Source: Boesenbergia rotunda
Lineage: Eukaryota; Streptophyta; Magnoliopsida; Zingiberales; Zingiberaceae
Length of the DNA stretch: 64,000 bases
Assembly (NCBI GenBank): GCA_024364735.1
Contig: JAGFNQ010008769.1
Location: 458,594-522,593 of the forward strand
Reading direction: 5' to 3'
How positions within the stretch are numbered: the stretch's first letter is position 1; each line of letters begins with the position of its first letter. This document shows positions 1-10,463 of this stretch, one piece after another. The position numbers were made by a program, and so were the translations under genes. Below the pieces are notes generated by a model. It saw only the letters and a list, made by a program, of their open reading frames with translations, searched no databases and was not told the DNA's origin.

Positions 1-1109
1 GATCTCGGCTTTGTTTCTGCATTTTGTTTAGATTGTTAAGTCCGAATTTCAGTGGGTTTTCCTTCCTTGCGTGCCATTCCATTTGTGCGTATCAGTCACC
101 CTGCATTTTCCCATTCCTGCACTGTTGTGCACTTCATTTCTGAACTTTCTTCTTTCAGTTTTCAGTTCATTTTAATGATAGCTTACCTGGCTAAGCTAAG
201 GAATTCGTTGCATATCAGTTTCTGTCTTTTTATCACTGCATTCCATTCCTGCTGCAGCTTCTAAACTTCTGAACGTTTCTGCATGTTCACTGCAGTTTCT
301 GCAGTTGTAATTGCTTCAAGTTCTTTAACAGCTGTTTGATTAGCCCATGGAGTCTGAATGTTGTCAGTTACCTTTGCATATCACTGAATTCACAGCTGAG
401 CTTGCACCGTTTAATCGATTGATTCAAGACTGAATTATCAGCCTCACCCTTGGCACAAACGCATTGACCTTGGCACAATTGTTTCCTTTGCATGTAAACT
501 GTTTTAGGGACTGATTTGTATCAAGATTAAGCCTATTTTTAATATATTATGGAGCTTGAAATCATCCATTCGCATTGGGTTTGTTTTGAATTGTATTCTA
601 AATTTGCAACTAGGTTTAAGGTGCTAGCATTTGGGTTAGTTGAATTCTGTCAAAATCTGTTTTGTTCCACTTGCTTCGTATTAGGGCTGATTTTAATGGA
701 ATTTTCCAGTTGCACATGAGCTGTAGTGGATCCTGCAATTGGGATCAGTTTAATTCTTGAATTTCGCAACATTGGATTGTTTGAGTAAGTGGTCTATTGG
801 TTGAATCATTAAGTGCCAACTCCTTGTGTAGCTCCCTTAAGTGAGTGGTTTTGCTTTTCATTGCATTCTTCCTGTCTATTCGAAACCAAAACCCAAATAT
901 TTCTTTGAAACCCGAAAACACAAACGACACCTAAATACAAGCGCGAATCAAACAACGTCAACTAGTCCCCGAGAAAAATACGACCTGTGCCCCTTTCTAC
1001 ATTTTATCTTTGATTGTAAAAGGGTTTCCAGCATTTCATTCATTCATATTTTAAATTTGATGAGCCCATACATTTCGTGACAAATTAATTAGTATATTTG
1101 GGTCCGTCA
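1..1109 (+). repeat. 5' LTR of element A (partial)
   Basis: The segment matches 7977-9102 with scattered substitutions and short indels, for example around 565, 708 and 985-1010. It ends in CA at 1109, followed six bases later by the primer-binding site. By comparison with the 3' LTR, about 1.6 kb of its start lies outside the window. The small ORFs in it are duplicated in the other LTR and are not genes. Confidence 0.9.
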
Positions 1110-1115
1110 AATTTT

Positions 1116-1132
1116 TGGCGCCGTTGCCGGGG
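1116..1132 (+). other. Primer-binding site, tRNA-Asp
   Basis: TGGCGCCGTTGCCGGGG is complementary to the 3' end of plant cytosolic tRNA-Asp including its CCA. It lies just inside the 5' LTR, where minus-strand synthesis is primed. Athila-type elements commonly use tRNA-Asp. Confidence 0.85.
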
Positions 1133-1257
1133 AAGCAACTAGTTGATTTGTTTGATTTTTGCTTGTATACTTTTGATATATCATTGGGTTCTATTTTTTG
1201 TTGCTTATCTTTTGTATACGGTGCTGCCATTTTCTTGTTTGTTTTGTGACAGGGTGC

Positions 1258-2473
1258 AAATTCAAAATGGGTCAAAAGAGATAGAAGAGCATGGAGGAGT
1301 TAAAAAATGTGTTAAAGGGGTTGGACTACAACTAGAACGTAAAGCTCAGTCATCTACTTACCAGAAGCTACCTCACCACATTTCAGCCTCTCCAGCATTT
1401 CAGCAGCTAAGTCAAGAATTCCAACAACCCTACTCAAATTTCCAACAATTCAGAATGGCAGCCCAATTTTCAGTTTTGAGCAACCAAATCAGTTTTTTCA
1501 GCCACCATTGCAACAATTCGAGCAACCACAACAATTCCAACAATTTCAGCCGAATTCCAGCAATTTCCAGAATTTCCAGAATTTTCAGAACGGGCAGCCA
1601 ATTTTCCAGAATTTTCAGCCCAGTTTTCAGCAATTTCAGCCCAATTTTCAGCAACCATTTCAGCATTTTGAACCTCAATTCCAGCAATACAATCAAGGCA
1701 GCAAGTGTGTCAACCATTTCAGCAAGATCCGCCTCAAAACCAGCCATTTTATCAGCCTACACAGCCCTTGAACCAGTTTTCACAGCCCTACAATCAAGGG
1801 TTTCAAGGGCAAATTTCAGCCTTCGGCACCTAATTTTCCAGACCAAAATCAGAACTTTCAAGGCTACATTTCCAGCAAAGTTTCCAAGAATATCAGCCCT
1901 TTAATCAGCCCCAACAGCCATGTTTTCAACCAAATCAGCAAGCTCAAAATTTTCAGCCTACTTCATCCTTTCAAGGTCAATCAAGGAGCTATGCTAACCA
2001 AGGAGGCTATGGGAGTTCTAGTGCAGGAAATGTGCTCCAACAGAAGGTCGAGGAAATGTTGCAACAAGTTATGCAACAACAAAGGGTGGAGGAGATAGTT
2101 CAACAAGTTTACTATATCATCAACAAGAGAAACAAAGGCAAGCCCAAAAATCAGAACAATCCCCGGAGTTGGATTTATATCAGTTCAAGGTGACCCTAGT
2201 GCATGGCCAAGTCCTTCTTCAAGTAATCTTGCACATTTGATAGAAGAAGAAGATGACGTACTCATCAAAGTCTGGGCACCTAGAGCATGCATCCCTCCGG
2301 AGATTCCTACTCAAAATCATTTCAAATGTTTCAGCTCAAGAAGAAGAACTGAAGCTCCACAGGACCATTCTAGACTTTTATTTTCTGATGATAGCATTAT
2401 TGATGGTCCTAATTTTTCTGATACTGTTGTGCAGATATTACAGGAGAAGCATGCAGAGGAGATGATTCCATAG
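1258..2473 (+). pseudogene. Degenerate gag-like region rich in Gln, Asn and Phe
   Basis: Across the three forward frames this stretch encodes repeated Phe-Gln-Gln, Phe-Gln-Pro and Asn-Phe-Gln peptides (about 1380-1960). A Gly/Ser/Tyr-rich stretch and two Gln/Glu helical repeats (about 2040-2110) follow, then an acidic segment ending at a stop at 2473. No single frame stays open, so this is a decayed coding region or one with several frameshifts. Position right after the primer site and the Gln-rich composition suggest the C-terminal part of a gypsy Gag. No zinc knuckle and no globular Gag core are recognisable, so the assignment is by position and composition only. Confidence 0.45.
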
Positions 2474-2689
2474 GTGTAGGGGATTGCACTAAGCCCCAGG
2501 GACCACCACAAGATTTAGAGAATGAACCAGAAAGTGTAGGGACTTGCTTGGTGGAAGCAAGCACCCAAGGATCACCAGTTGATTGTCCACCAGAGCCTGA
2601 GGCTGAAGAGGAGCTTGAACATAACCAGGAGGAGACCACAATACAGCTACTATTATAGACCCTTCAGGTATTATCCAGCACGCTCAGGT

Positions 2690-3289
2690 AAGTATTTCTC
2701 CTCTTTGTTCAGAAAAATCAGTGAGGTACCTAGGATGATTCTATTGACTCTGATGAATTTATTGATATACCCTGTGTAGAGATTGTTTGTGAAAATCCAA
2801 TAGAGGTACCAAATATTGATTTCCTTGATCATCATGCATTACTTGATACATCTCTTGTATGGGTGGTGAAATAATTTTAGAGGCACCCATATTGATGTTG
2901 TTTTTTATGATGAATCCTTATACATCTTTTGTGGATATGGATAGTGAAAATTTTTTAGAAGTGCCTGAAATTGATGTTATTTATTTTGATGAATCTCTTG
3001 CTATTTCATATGCTGAAATGAATGTGAAAGACTTTTGGAGATACCTGATATTGATTTGATTGGCTGTGAACATTGCTTATACACCCTTGATTGAAAATAA
3101 TTGTGAAATTTCTATTGATGAGCCAGAAATTGATTTCTTTACTGTGATGAGTATCTGGATGCAAATTTTATAGAAAATATTTGAAAATTTTATTGAGGCA
3201 CCACAAATTGATTTAATTGGACATGATGCAGATTTGGATTTATTTCATGCAGAAACTGAACTTATATCATTTCTTTCTGACCCTGACAC
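2690..3289 (+). repeat. Degenerate coding repeats of a Glu-Val-Pro-Glu-Ile-Asp type
   Basis: Several diverged units of roughly 80-130 bp each encode variants of (N)F(I/L)E(V/A)P(E/Q)IDxIxxDE, at about 2725, 2800, 2875, 2950, 3035, 3115 and 3190. Most units are in different frames or interrupted by stops. The pattern looks like an internally duplicated acidic protein segment that has decayed. I do not recognise the protein. Confidence 0.5.
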
Positions 3290-3586
3290 TTGAGAGAGGT
3301 ATTACATTGTTTTGCAGGGTCCAGAAGACTCCAGGAGTGGGTGCTCCAACTGAACAGACTCCAGCCTCCTGGAAGGACTTCTGAAGGGCATCAAGAAGGA
3401 GGAGATGATCTTACTTTAATTAAAAGCACTCCACCCCTTGAATGGCTCTTAAACCTGAATCGCCTGCGGCCACCTGAACATATTTCTGCAAAATTCAAGT
3501 GTGGGGGAGTTCAATTTCCAGCCACCCAGACTCCTCCACTACCAAGATGGAGGCTACTTCTGGATAGACTCCGTCCACCAGAATAA
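3290..3586 (+). CDS. Small ORF with three LNRLRPPE-type repeats (unknown)
   Basis: This open frame of about 98 codons directly follows the acidic repeat region. It contains three spaced copies of a short motif: W-x-L-Q-L-N-R-L-Q-P-P, then W-L-L-N-L-N-R-L-R-P-P-E, then W-R-L-L-L-D-R-L-R-P-P-E at the very C terminus. The start is uncertain because the frame may continue upstream. A polypurine-like AAGTGTGGGGGAGT (3497-3510) lies inside it. Function unknown; it may be the tail of the element's internal ORF rather than a separate protein. Confidence 0.3.
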   Translation: MREVLHCFAGSRRLQEWVLQLNRLQPPGRTSEGHQEGGDDLTLIKSTPPLEWLLNLNRLRPPEHISAKFKCGGVQFPATQTPPLPRWRLLLDRLRPPE

Positions 3587-6374
3587 AGGGGAGTTGTTTC
3601 TTTTTGTATTTTCTTTTATTTCATTTTTTTCATTTCATGCTTCCTAGAATTAGAATTTTCCTTTGAACTGAGTCCTTGTAAATAAATGCATGTTATTTCT
3701 TTTGTCACTTTTTCTTGCATGAGTAGAAATAAATGTATCCCTTTAGGTTATCTTCATAGCATTTTAGAGCCTTTTGAAAATAAATTAAATTTGGTTGTCA
3801 AAACTTAGGGTTTGAGCTAATGGATGAATTCTTGGATGCTTGAGTACTACTTGGTTTTAGATTCTTAATTGAGGACTTGGGATGAATTATTTTGACCTAG
3901 TGAGAATTAGCCTTACCTTTGTGATACACATATGACATTGGCTCTAGAACTTGCTTAGGTTCTTTCAAAACCATATTTCAATGATTGGATCACATCTATA
4001 GAGACTAATCCATTTGTTTCCTTTCCACATCAATTTTTAGCAATATTCATGTTTATTCCATTTTTCTCTACTTATTTCTTACTCTTACCCTCACTTTTCT
4101 TTGGACTTGTTGTTTGATTTGTTTCTAATGTTATTTTGCCCGAGACGGACAAAGTTTTAAGTGTGGGGGAGTGATTAGTGATTTGGAAGCAATTTCATTT
4201 CGGAAAAAAAAAATGTTGCAATGGAAGGATGGAAACAAATCACATTTTGAGTGAATTGGAATGCCAAGAATTAGCAAGATGAGACAATGGCATATTTTGA
4301 AGATCCAAGTGGCATGGTGTGACAATGAAAATTTTTCTGCAAGAAGAAACAAAGGCACGCAAAAGCAAAAAGAAAGCAAAAGTTTGTGCCAAAATGAAGT
4401 TATCTTGGGTCCGGAGATGGATTGGATCAAGAATTGGGGAGCTGAGAAAACAAAATGGAAGAGGATGTACAATTCAATTGCAAAGAACCTATGGAAAGAG
4501 TCTAAGAAAATTTCGGCAAAGAAAAAGCAAATGGCACGCAAGCAAAAGCAAGGATGTGCCATAGAAAAAAAAAATCAGTAAAGCTTGGACTTGCAGCTGT
4601 ATCTAGCATTGGAAATCAGTAAACTTTGTGTCAAAGAGAATTGCAGCTGTACCTTGCAGTTAGCTATGCTGAAGATTGATCAAATCTGAAACATGGTAGC
4701 AGAAAATCTGTGCTATTGCAGAAATCTGTGCTATTGCTGATGCTGGAATCCGATCTACTAATATGGAATGGATGGAATGAATTTCCAGCTGGATACAATC
4801 TGAATTGAAGCTGAGATACTTCAACTTTGAGCTGCTGAAATGATACAACTGCTGTGCCAAGAGAAAATTCAGGAAATCTGAGCAGTTAACAAAGAAATTG
4901 TGCCAAAAACAGAGAACAAAAGAAATTTCTGTCTAGTGCAGGAAATTGCTGCCGAGTGCTGACTTGTAGCTGCTGAAACAATACAAACTGCATTACAAGG
5001 GCAGCTGATCTGCAACCAAAATCAGAAGCCAGCAGCTGACTTGTAGGACAAATCTCTGCATTCAAGCTGAAGAAGAAACAAATCTGCAAAGAAAAAAAGT
5101 GCACGTACACAAGACCTCCACTAACAAGGCTGCTGAATTTGCAATTGCTAGAGCTGTTCCTTGCCTAGATCTGCAACATCTTGTAGAGAGTGAACTGAGC
5201 TGGAGTTAATCTGCTTCATGGCAGAAAAACTTGTGTCAAACAGAGAAAGAAGAAAATGCAGTGAAGGAATTTTCGAAATTGCAGGGAAGGAAGTGGTTGA
5301 AATTCAAATGCTGATCAGAATTTTCGAGAGGAACAATTTACATTTTCCACCACTATATGATGTATTTACTTTGAGAAATCAGAGAATGGAAAGACTGAGG
5401 TACTTGCATAGAGCTGAAAACTGAAACAGAAAACATGATGCAATCGAAATGTGCCAAAAGTGAAGGGTATCAAGAGTAGTTGCAAGAGTTAGTGAAGGAT
5501 GTATGTGAGCATCAAATTTTTGTTCCGAATTGTTATTTGAAGACTCAAGCTCTCTGATACGATCTCTGATCTAAATGTGCTCTATTGTAATACTTGAGAG
5601 CAGAAAAAAAAGAGAGAAAAGAAAAATAGTTTGAAAAGGGAAGAAGAGAGAAACAAGATGGCACACAAATTGAAATTTGGCTTCATGAGATAAGTGAATG
5701 TTTTTCTCATCCGTGATTTAGGTTTTGCTCCATTACATTCTGAATTTATTGAAGAGGAAAGAAATCAAGAAAGAAGATGGAGAAAACAAGTTGGCACACA
5801 AGAGCAACTTGGCACATTGAGATCAAATGGAGTTATTTTTCATCCAAATTAAAGGAATTACTCAAGATTTACTTCACCACACTCTTGATATCATTAGAGG
5901 ACTGTCAAGATGGGGCAAAGCACATTGGAAATATTTTTGAGCAACCAAGTCTCCCACTCCATCAATTTTGCCATTTTCTTGACTTTTATTCCATTTATTG
6001 CCATTTTTCATGTTTTCATTTGTTTTTATAGTTGTTGATCCTATTCATGATTAATGGTAGAGATTAGATAATAAGCAAGCCTATGGTAGTGCAAGAAGCA
6101 TGTGTGTTTGAGTGAGCTCCATTTTCATCATCAACTTAGAACTTAAGGAGAGAGCCACCAAAACTTCCCTTGAAAGGCTATGAGTTAGATTCATCTCAAT
6201 GACTCATGATTGATGAAAAGGCTAAGTTGTTGATTTAAGGACAAGATACTAATCCATAGAGCTTAGATTTATGAGAATTGACAACCCTAGGTAATTTCTT
6301 TTCAATTGTTTCTAATTATGCTTAAGGAAGCCTAAGGGATACTTATTTAGTTGTTTCGCGAGACGCTCAAGGTT
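3587..6374 (+). other. Internal non-coding part of element A
   Basis: About 2.8 kb without a convincing gene. A second polypurine-like AAGTGTGGGGGAGT occurs at 4159-4172, preceded by a CGAGACG-type motif like the one preceding the real tract at about 6358. From 4200 to 5850 the sequence is purine-rich and carries many short TGTGCCA/TGGCACA words. The small ORFs here lack recognisable domains. Confidence 0.6.
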
Positions 6375-6388
6375 AAGTGTGGGGGAGT
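6375..6388 (+). other. Polypurine tract of element A
   Basis: AAGTGTGGGGGAGT lies immediately before the 3' LTR, which starts TGATAAGTACC at 6389. This is the expected plus-strand primer. Near-identical tracts at 3497 and 4159 are extra internal copies. Confidence 0.85.
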
Positions 6389-9102
6389 TGATAAGTACCA
6401 TTTTTGTGATTATTTTAATTGCTAAAATCCATGTTTGATCCATGTTTTTATTGCTTAATTATGATTTTACCTTAGGTTTTGGAACTTTATCTTATTTTGG
6501 ACTTAATTGCAAAATTACACAATTTTTGGATTATTTGGCCACTAATTTTCTGATATATTTTTGTAGGCAAGAAAGGATCCTGGACCTAGGGCATATTGGG
6601 TCAGACTTGAGTCGGATGTGAACCGGATCGGATTATCAAGCCTACGATTAATCCGGGTCGTCCGATTCAAAAGCGGCTAGATCTGAGCCATCCGGGACGA
6701 TCTGAAGCAATCCGAGCTAGGGTTAGGGTTGATCAAGCTCTATGATCAAGATCTGAAAGTTTCATCCCAATCAGAGCTAAATCAACCGTTGGATCAAGCA
6801 AGGAGGGCTCTAGAGCGTCCATTCACAGATAGAGTTGATCTGGACCATCCGTTGCACATCTGGAGGATCCGAGCTACCACAAGGCAGATCCTGACCCCAG
6901 ATCATCATCATAAAAGTTTGTCTTCAATCAGAGCAAGATCAGCCGTTGGATCTCCTCCGATCGATCTGAGCCGTCCATTGATTCCTATTTAATCAAAAAC
7001 GCAGCTGCTTTCTCCGGGTCGCGTCTTCTTCGCCGCAACGCAGTTCTTCAGCTGTTCTTAGTTTTCCTTCAATAGTTTCTTCATCTAAAGGGGCGCGACC
7101 CCTCAATTATCCTCTTAGATCGAGTGCTAGGTCATTGGCGAGCTCATCCGTGAAGTTCTAGCCTCAACTTGCCCAAGAAACAGAGCTGAGTGAGGGTTTC
7201 CTCAGCTCTGCCATTTGTTTCTTTTTGATCGGTTGTGTTCCATTTTCATCCACCCGAGCAGTTCAGAGGGGTTCCCTGGAGTGTTTGGATCATCCACAAG
7301 CTGCAGCGCAATCGGACACAGCTGAATTGAAGGAATTCGAATGGAAAATTCATATTTGAGCAAGCTGAGTTTGAATGGATCGCTGATTGAGTATCTCCAC
7401 TGAATTGTTGAGCTTGCGGGTTCGAGGCTCACCCTTGCGTGACGAACAAGGAGCACTTGAGCTTAGGGAGCGATTGGGGTTTAGTTTTCTGTAGTTAATT
7501 TCATGCTTTCGTAGCTGTAATTCGATTTCTGCAATTGTTCTGTTTTGGCAGTTTCGTACAGCAACTTAGTTCTATGTTTCTTCATTGTTTAGGTTAATTA
7601 GGATGCTAATCTTCAATGTCAGTAAGTTAGGAACTTGTTTAGATGACAATTAGATTTAATTTCAGCTTATTTCTTAGTTAAATTGTTGCGTGCCAACTAC
7701 ATAGCTGTGTGCCATTTCATTTCTGAAATTTCTGAGTTAGTTGCTGTAATCTTCTTGTTTGGACCGTTTCTTTCTCAATCGGAGGCTCATCCTTGAGTGA
7801 CAGCAAGGATTCGAAGCTGAGATGAGAGATTGAAGCTTTTCTTAGTTGAATTCCATTCCAATTAGCTGTAGTTTTTGAATTCTGCAATTGTTCTGTTTTG
7901 AATGTCAATTTCAGTTTCTGAATTTCCAGTTTGTTTCACTTTTGGTGAGTAAATTTAGTTAGTTTAAGTTTGTTTAGATCTCGGCTTTGTTTCTGCATTT
8001 TGTTTAGATTGTTAAGTCCGAATTTCAGTGGGTTTTCCTTCCTTGCGTGCCATTCCATTTGTGCGTATCAGTCACCCTGCATTTTCCCATTCCTGCACTG
8101 TTGTGCACTTCATTTCTGAACTTTCTTCTTTCAGTTTTCAGTTCATTTTAATGATAGCTTACCTGGCTAAGCTAAGGAATTCGTTGCATATCAGTTTCTG
8201 TCTTTTTATCACTGCATTCCATTCCTGCTGCAAGCTTCTAAACTTCTGAACGTTTCTGCATGTTCACTGCAGTTTCTGCAGTTGTAATTGCTTCAAGTTC
8301 TTTAACAGCTGTTTGATTAGCCCATGGAGTCTGAATGTTGTCAGTTACCTTTGCATATCACTGAATTCACAGCTGAGCTTGCACCGTTTAATCGATTGAT
8401 TCAAGACTGAATTATCAGCCTCACCCTTGGCACAAACGCATTGACCTTGGCACAATTGTTTCCTTTGCATGTAAACTGTTTTAGGGACTGATTTGTATCA
8501 AGATTAAGCCTATTTTTAATATATTATGGAGCTTGAAATCATCTCATTCGCATTGGGTTTGTTTTGAATTGTATTCTAAATTTGCAACTAGGTTTAAGGT
8601 GCTAGCATTTGGGTTAGTTGAATTCTGTCAAAATCTGTTTTGTTCCACTTGCTTCGTATTAGGGCTGATTTTAATGGAATTTTCCAAGTTGCACATGAGC
8701 TGTAGTGGATTCCTGCAATTGGGATCAGTTTAATTCTTGAATTTCGCAACATTGGATTGTTTGAGTAAGTGGTCTATTGGTTGAATCATTAAGTGCCAAC
8801 TCCTTGTGTAGCTCCCTTAAGTGAGTGGTTTTGCTTTTCATTGCATTCTTCCTGTCTATTCGAAACCAAAACCCAAATATTTCTTTGAAACCCGAAAACA
8901 CAAACGACACCTAAATACAAGCGCGAATCGAACAACGTCAACTAGTCCCCGAGAAAAATACGACCTGTGGCCCCTTTGCTACATTCTTATACATTTTGCT
9001 TGTAAAAGGGTTTCCAGCATTTCATTCATTCATTTCATTCATTTTAAATTTGATGAGCCCATACATTTCGTGACAAATTAATTAGTATATTTGGGCTCGT
9101 CA
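6389..9102 (+). repeat. 3' LTR of element A
   Basis: The LTR is about 2.7 kb, begins with TG after the polypurine tract and ends with CA at 9102. Its last ~1.1 kb matches the partial 5' LTR. A possible TATA-like box (CTATTTAATC) lies near 6986 within a GC-richer stretch. The short ORFs inside it are not conserved genes. Confidence 0.88.
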
Positions 9103-9261
9103 GTGCGTCACCACTTCATTAGGGATCATGTAGCTAGGGGAGATATTATACTCTCGCATGTAGAGTCCAAATCAAACCTAGTTGACATTTTCACTAAACC
9201 ACTCCCCGAAAATGAAATTAGTTTCCTAAGAAGGGAGTTGGGAATATGTCGCGCTTCATGA
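9103..9261 (+). pseudogene. C-terminal end of copia RNase H (Sirevirus)
   Basis: The first 52 codons after the 3' LTR of element A translate to a copia RNase H terminus. It reads from V-R-H-H-F-I-R-D-H-V through L-V-D-I-F-T-K-P-L-P to a stop at 9259-9261. The HHFIRDHV and DIFTKPL motifs are conserved at the end of copia pol. The frame is intact up to the insertion point, so the element was not strongly decayed when interrupted. The upstream part lies outside this window. Confidence 0.85.
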
Positions 9262-10463
9262 ATTTCAAGTTGCATTCAAACCCTTCATGATTATTTCAAA
9301 TTGTTGGGAAACAATTAGGTAACTTTGGGGGCATCTCACACAAATTATAAGATTTAACAAAACGTTTTTGGTTGCTAGATATAGGGTGAGATGTTAAGAT
9401 CAACTCAATTTCTCAAAATGTCAATGGATCCCTTGATAAATTAAGTTGACGAGATAATAATCACTTCGGTGACCAAGTATGGGGAAAACCAATGCATAAC
9501 ATATGTGTATTTGGCTCCATGATCATACTTGGACATTCCAATCAAGGAAACTTGATTGGAAACCTGAATTTGATACAAACTTAGTTGAAATTGCTTGAAT
9601 GATTGTTGATTGAGTTTGACTCCATTTGAATGGATCAAAGTGATTGTTGAACCTATAAGGACTTTTGATCCTTGTTCAGGGATCAATTTTAGTCATGAGA
9701 TCATGTCCAAGTTCAATAAACTTCATCAGATCTCGTTTGAAAGATTTCGAAAAATCTGAAACTGAATGTTTCAGATCGTATCAAGGAGTATCAGGAATCC
9801 TGATCGGTCACCGGACCGATCAGGCCTAGGGCTGATCGGTCCCCGGACCGATCTGGCTTCATCCTGCAACGATCGGTCCACAGACCGATCGGAGGGGCAG
9901 TAGTGACTTTTCAAAATTTTGACCAAGTATACTGAGCTAGCCTGGATCGGTCCCCGGACCGATCTGGCATCCTATGGTGATCGGTCCACAGACCGATCAG
10001 GGAGATCACAGGTTTCTCTCCGGACCCTACTGTTCGTGTCCTGATCGATCAGCCGACCGATCAGGAGCGCGCCTGATCGGTCACCCGACCGATCAGGCCT
10101 AGATCAGTCCGATCAGGACGTAGCCTGATCGGTCTGGGTGCTATCAGATCAAACGGTGATCCGTTCCATAGCATTAAATTGCGGTTGGTGGACCGATCCA
10201 CCAACCGATTAATTTCTTCGAAACCTTTCATTGCCGAACCCTAGCGCCGAAACCTCCCACTTGCGCAACCTTTGTTTCGTGCGAGAGCTCTCCCAGTGCT
10301 TTCTTCTTCCTCGAGTGAGTCTCCGCGTGTGCGGTCCTAAGGAGTTCTTCCAAGCCTTGTCTTCTTCCTACGACGCTTTCTCGCTGAAGGGCCTTGCGAT
10401 CTCTCTTGCGCCGAGTTTTTCTCCTACGCAAGCCTGTTCTTCCAACCTCCAAGAAGTTCACCA
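9262..10463 (+). other. Pol to env-like spacer of the Sirevirus
   Basis: About 1.2 kb of non-coding sequence. The first half is AT-rich. The second half (about 9795-10150) is an array of GATCGGTC/GACCGATC dyads. The stretch before 10464 is GC-richer and probably serves as the leader of the env-like transcript. Confidence 0.7.
9795..10150 (+). repeat. Array of GATCGGTC dyads in the Sirevirus spacer
   Basis: At least seven copies of an inverted repeat occur, with 8-10-nt arms (CTGATCGGTC and GACCGATCAG at best) and a 4-nt spacer. They lie near 9801, 9833, 9871, 9945, 9980, 10042 and 10074, with partial copies after. The same motif recurs in the LTR at 13300-13900 and in the solo LTR near 47200-47670. 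Confidence 0.85.

Larger units (their letters stand above)
1..9102 (+). mobile_element. Non-autonomous LTR retrotransposon A (Ty3/gypsy Athila/Tat-like)
   Basis: Bases 1-1109 recur almost unchanged at 7977-9102, which identifies two LTRs; the 5' copy is cut by the window edge. Between them are a primer-binding site, about 5.3 kb of internal sequence and a polypurine tract directly before the 3' LTR. No protease, reverse transcriptase, RNase H or integrase motif is visible on either strand, so the element would need enzymes supplied in trans. The tRNA-Asp primer site and the AAGTGTGGGGGAGT tract are typical of plant Athila/Tat gypsy elements; that lineage assignment is inference. The 3' LTR ends exactly where a Sirevirus RNase H reading frame starts, so this element inserted into that copia element. 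The few small indels between the LTRs indicate a fairly recent insertion. Confidence 0.85.

Noticed and set aside
1143..1904. A 253-codon plus-strand ORF read as a Ser/Asn/Phe-rich protein
   Set aside because: It covers the Gln-rich gag-like repeats in a shifted frame; the repeat peptides F-Q-Q/F-Q-P in the other frame look like the original coding.
9103..9107. Target duplication of element A
   Set aside because: GTGCG is the expected duplication, but the partner would be upstream of the 5' LTR, outside the window, so it cannot be confirmed.
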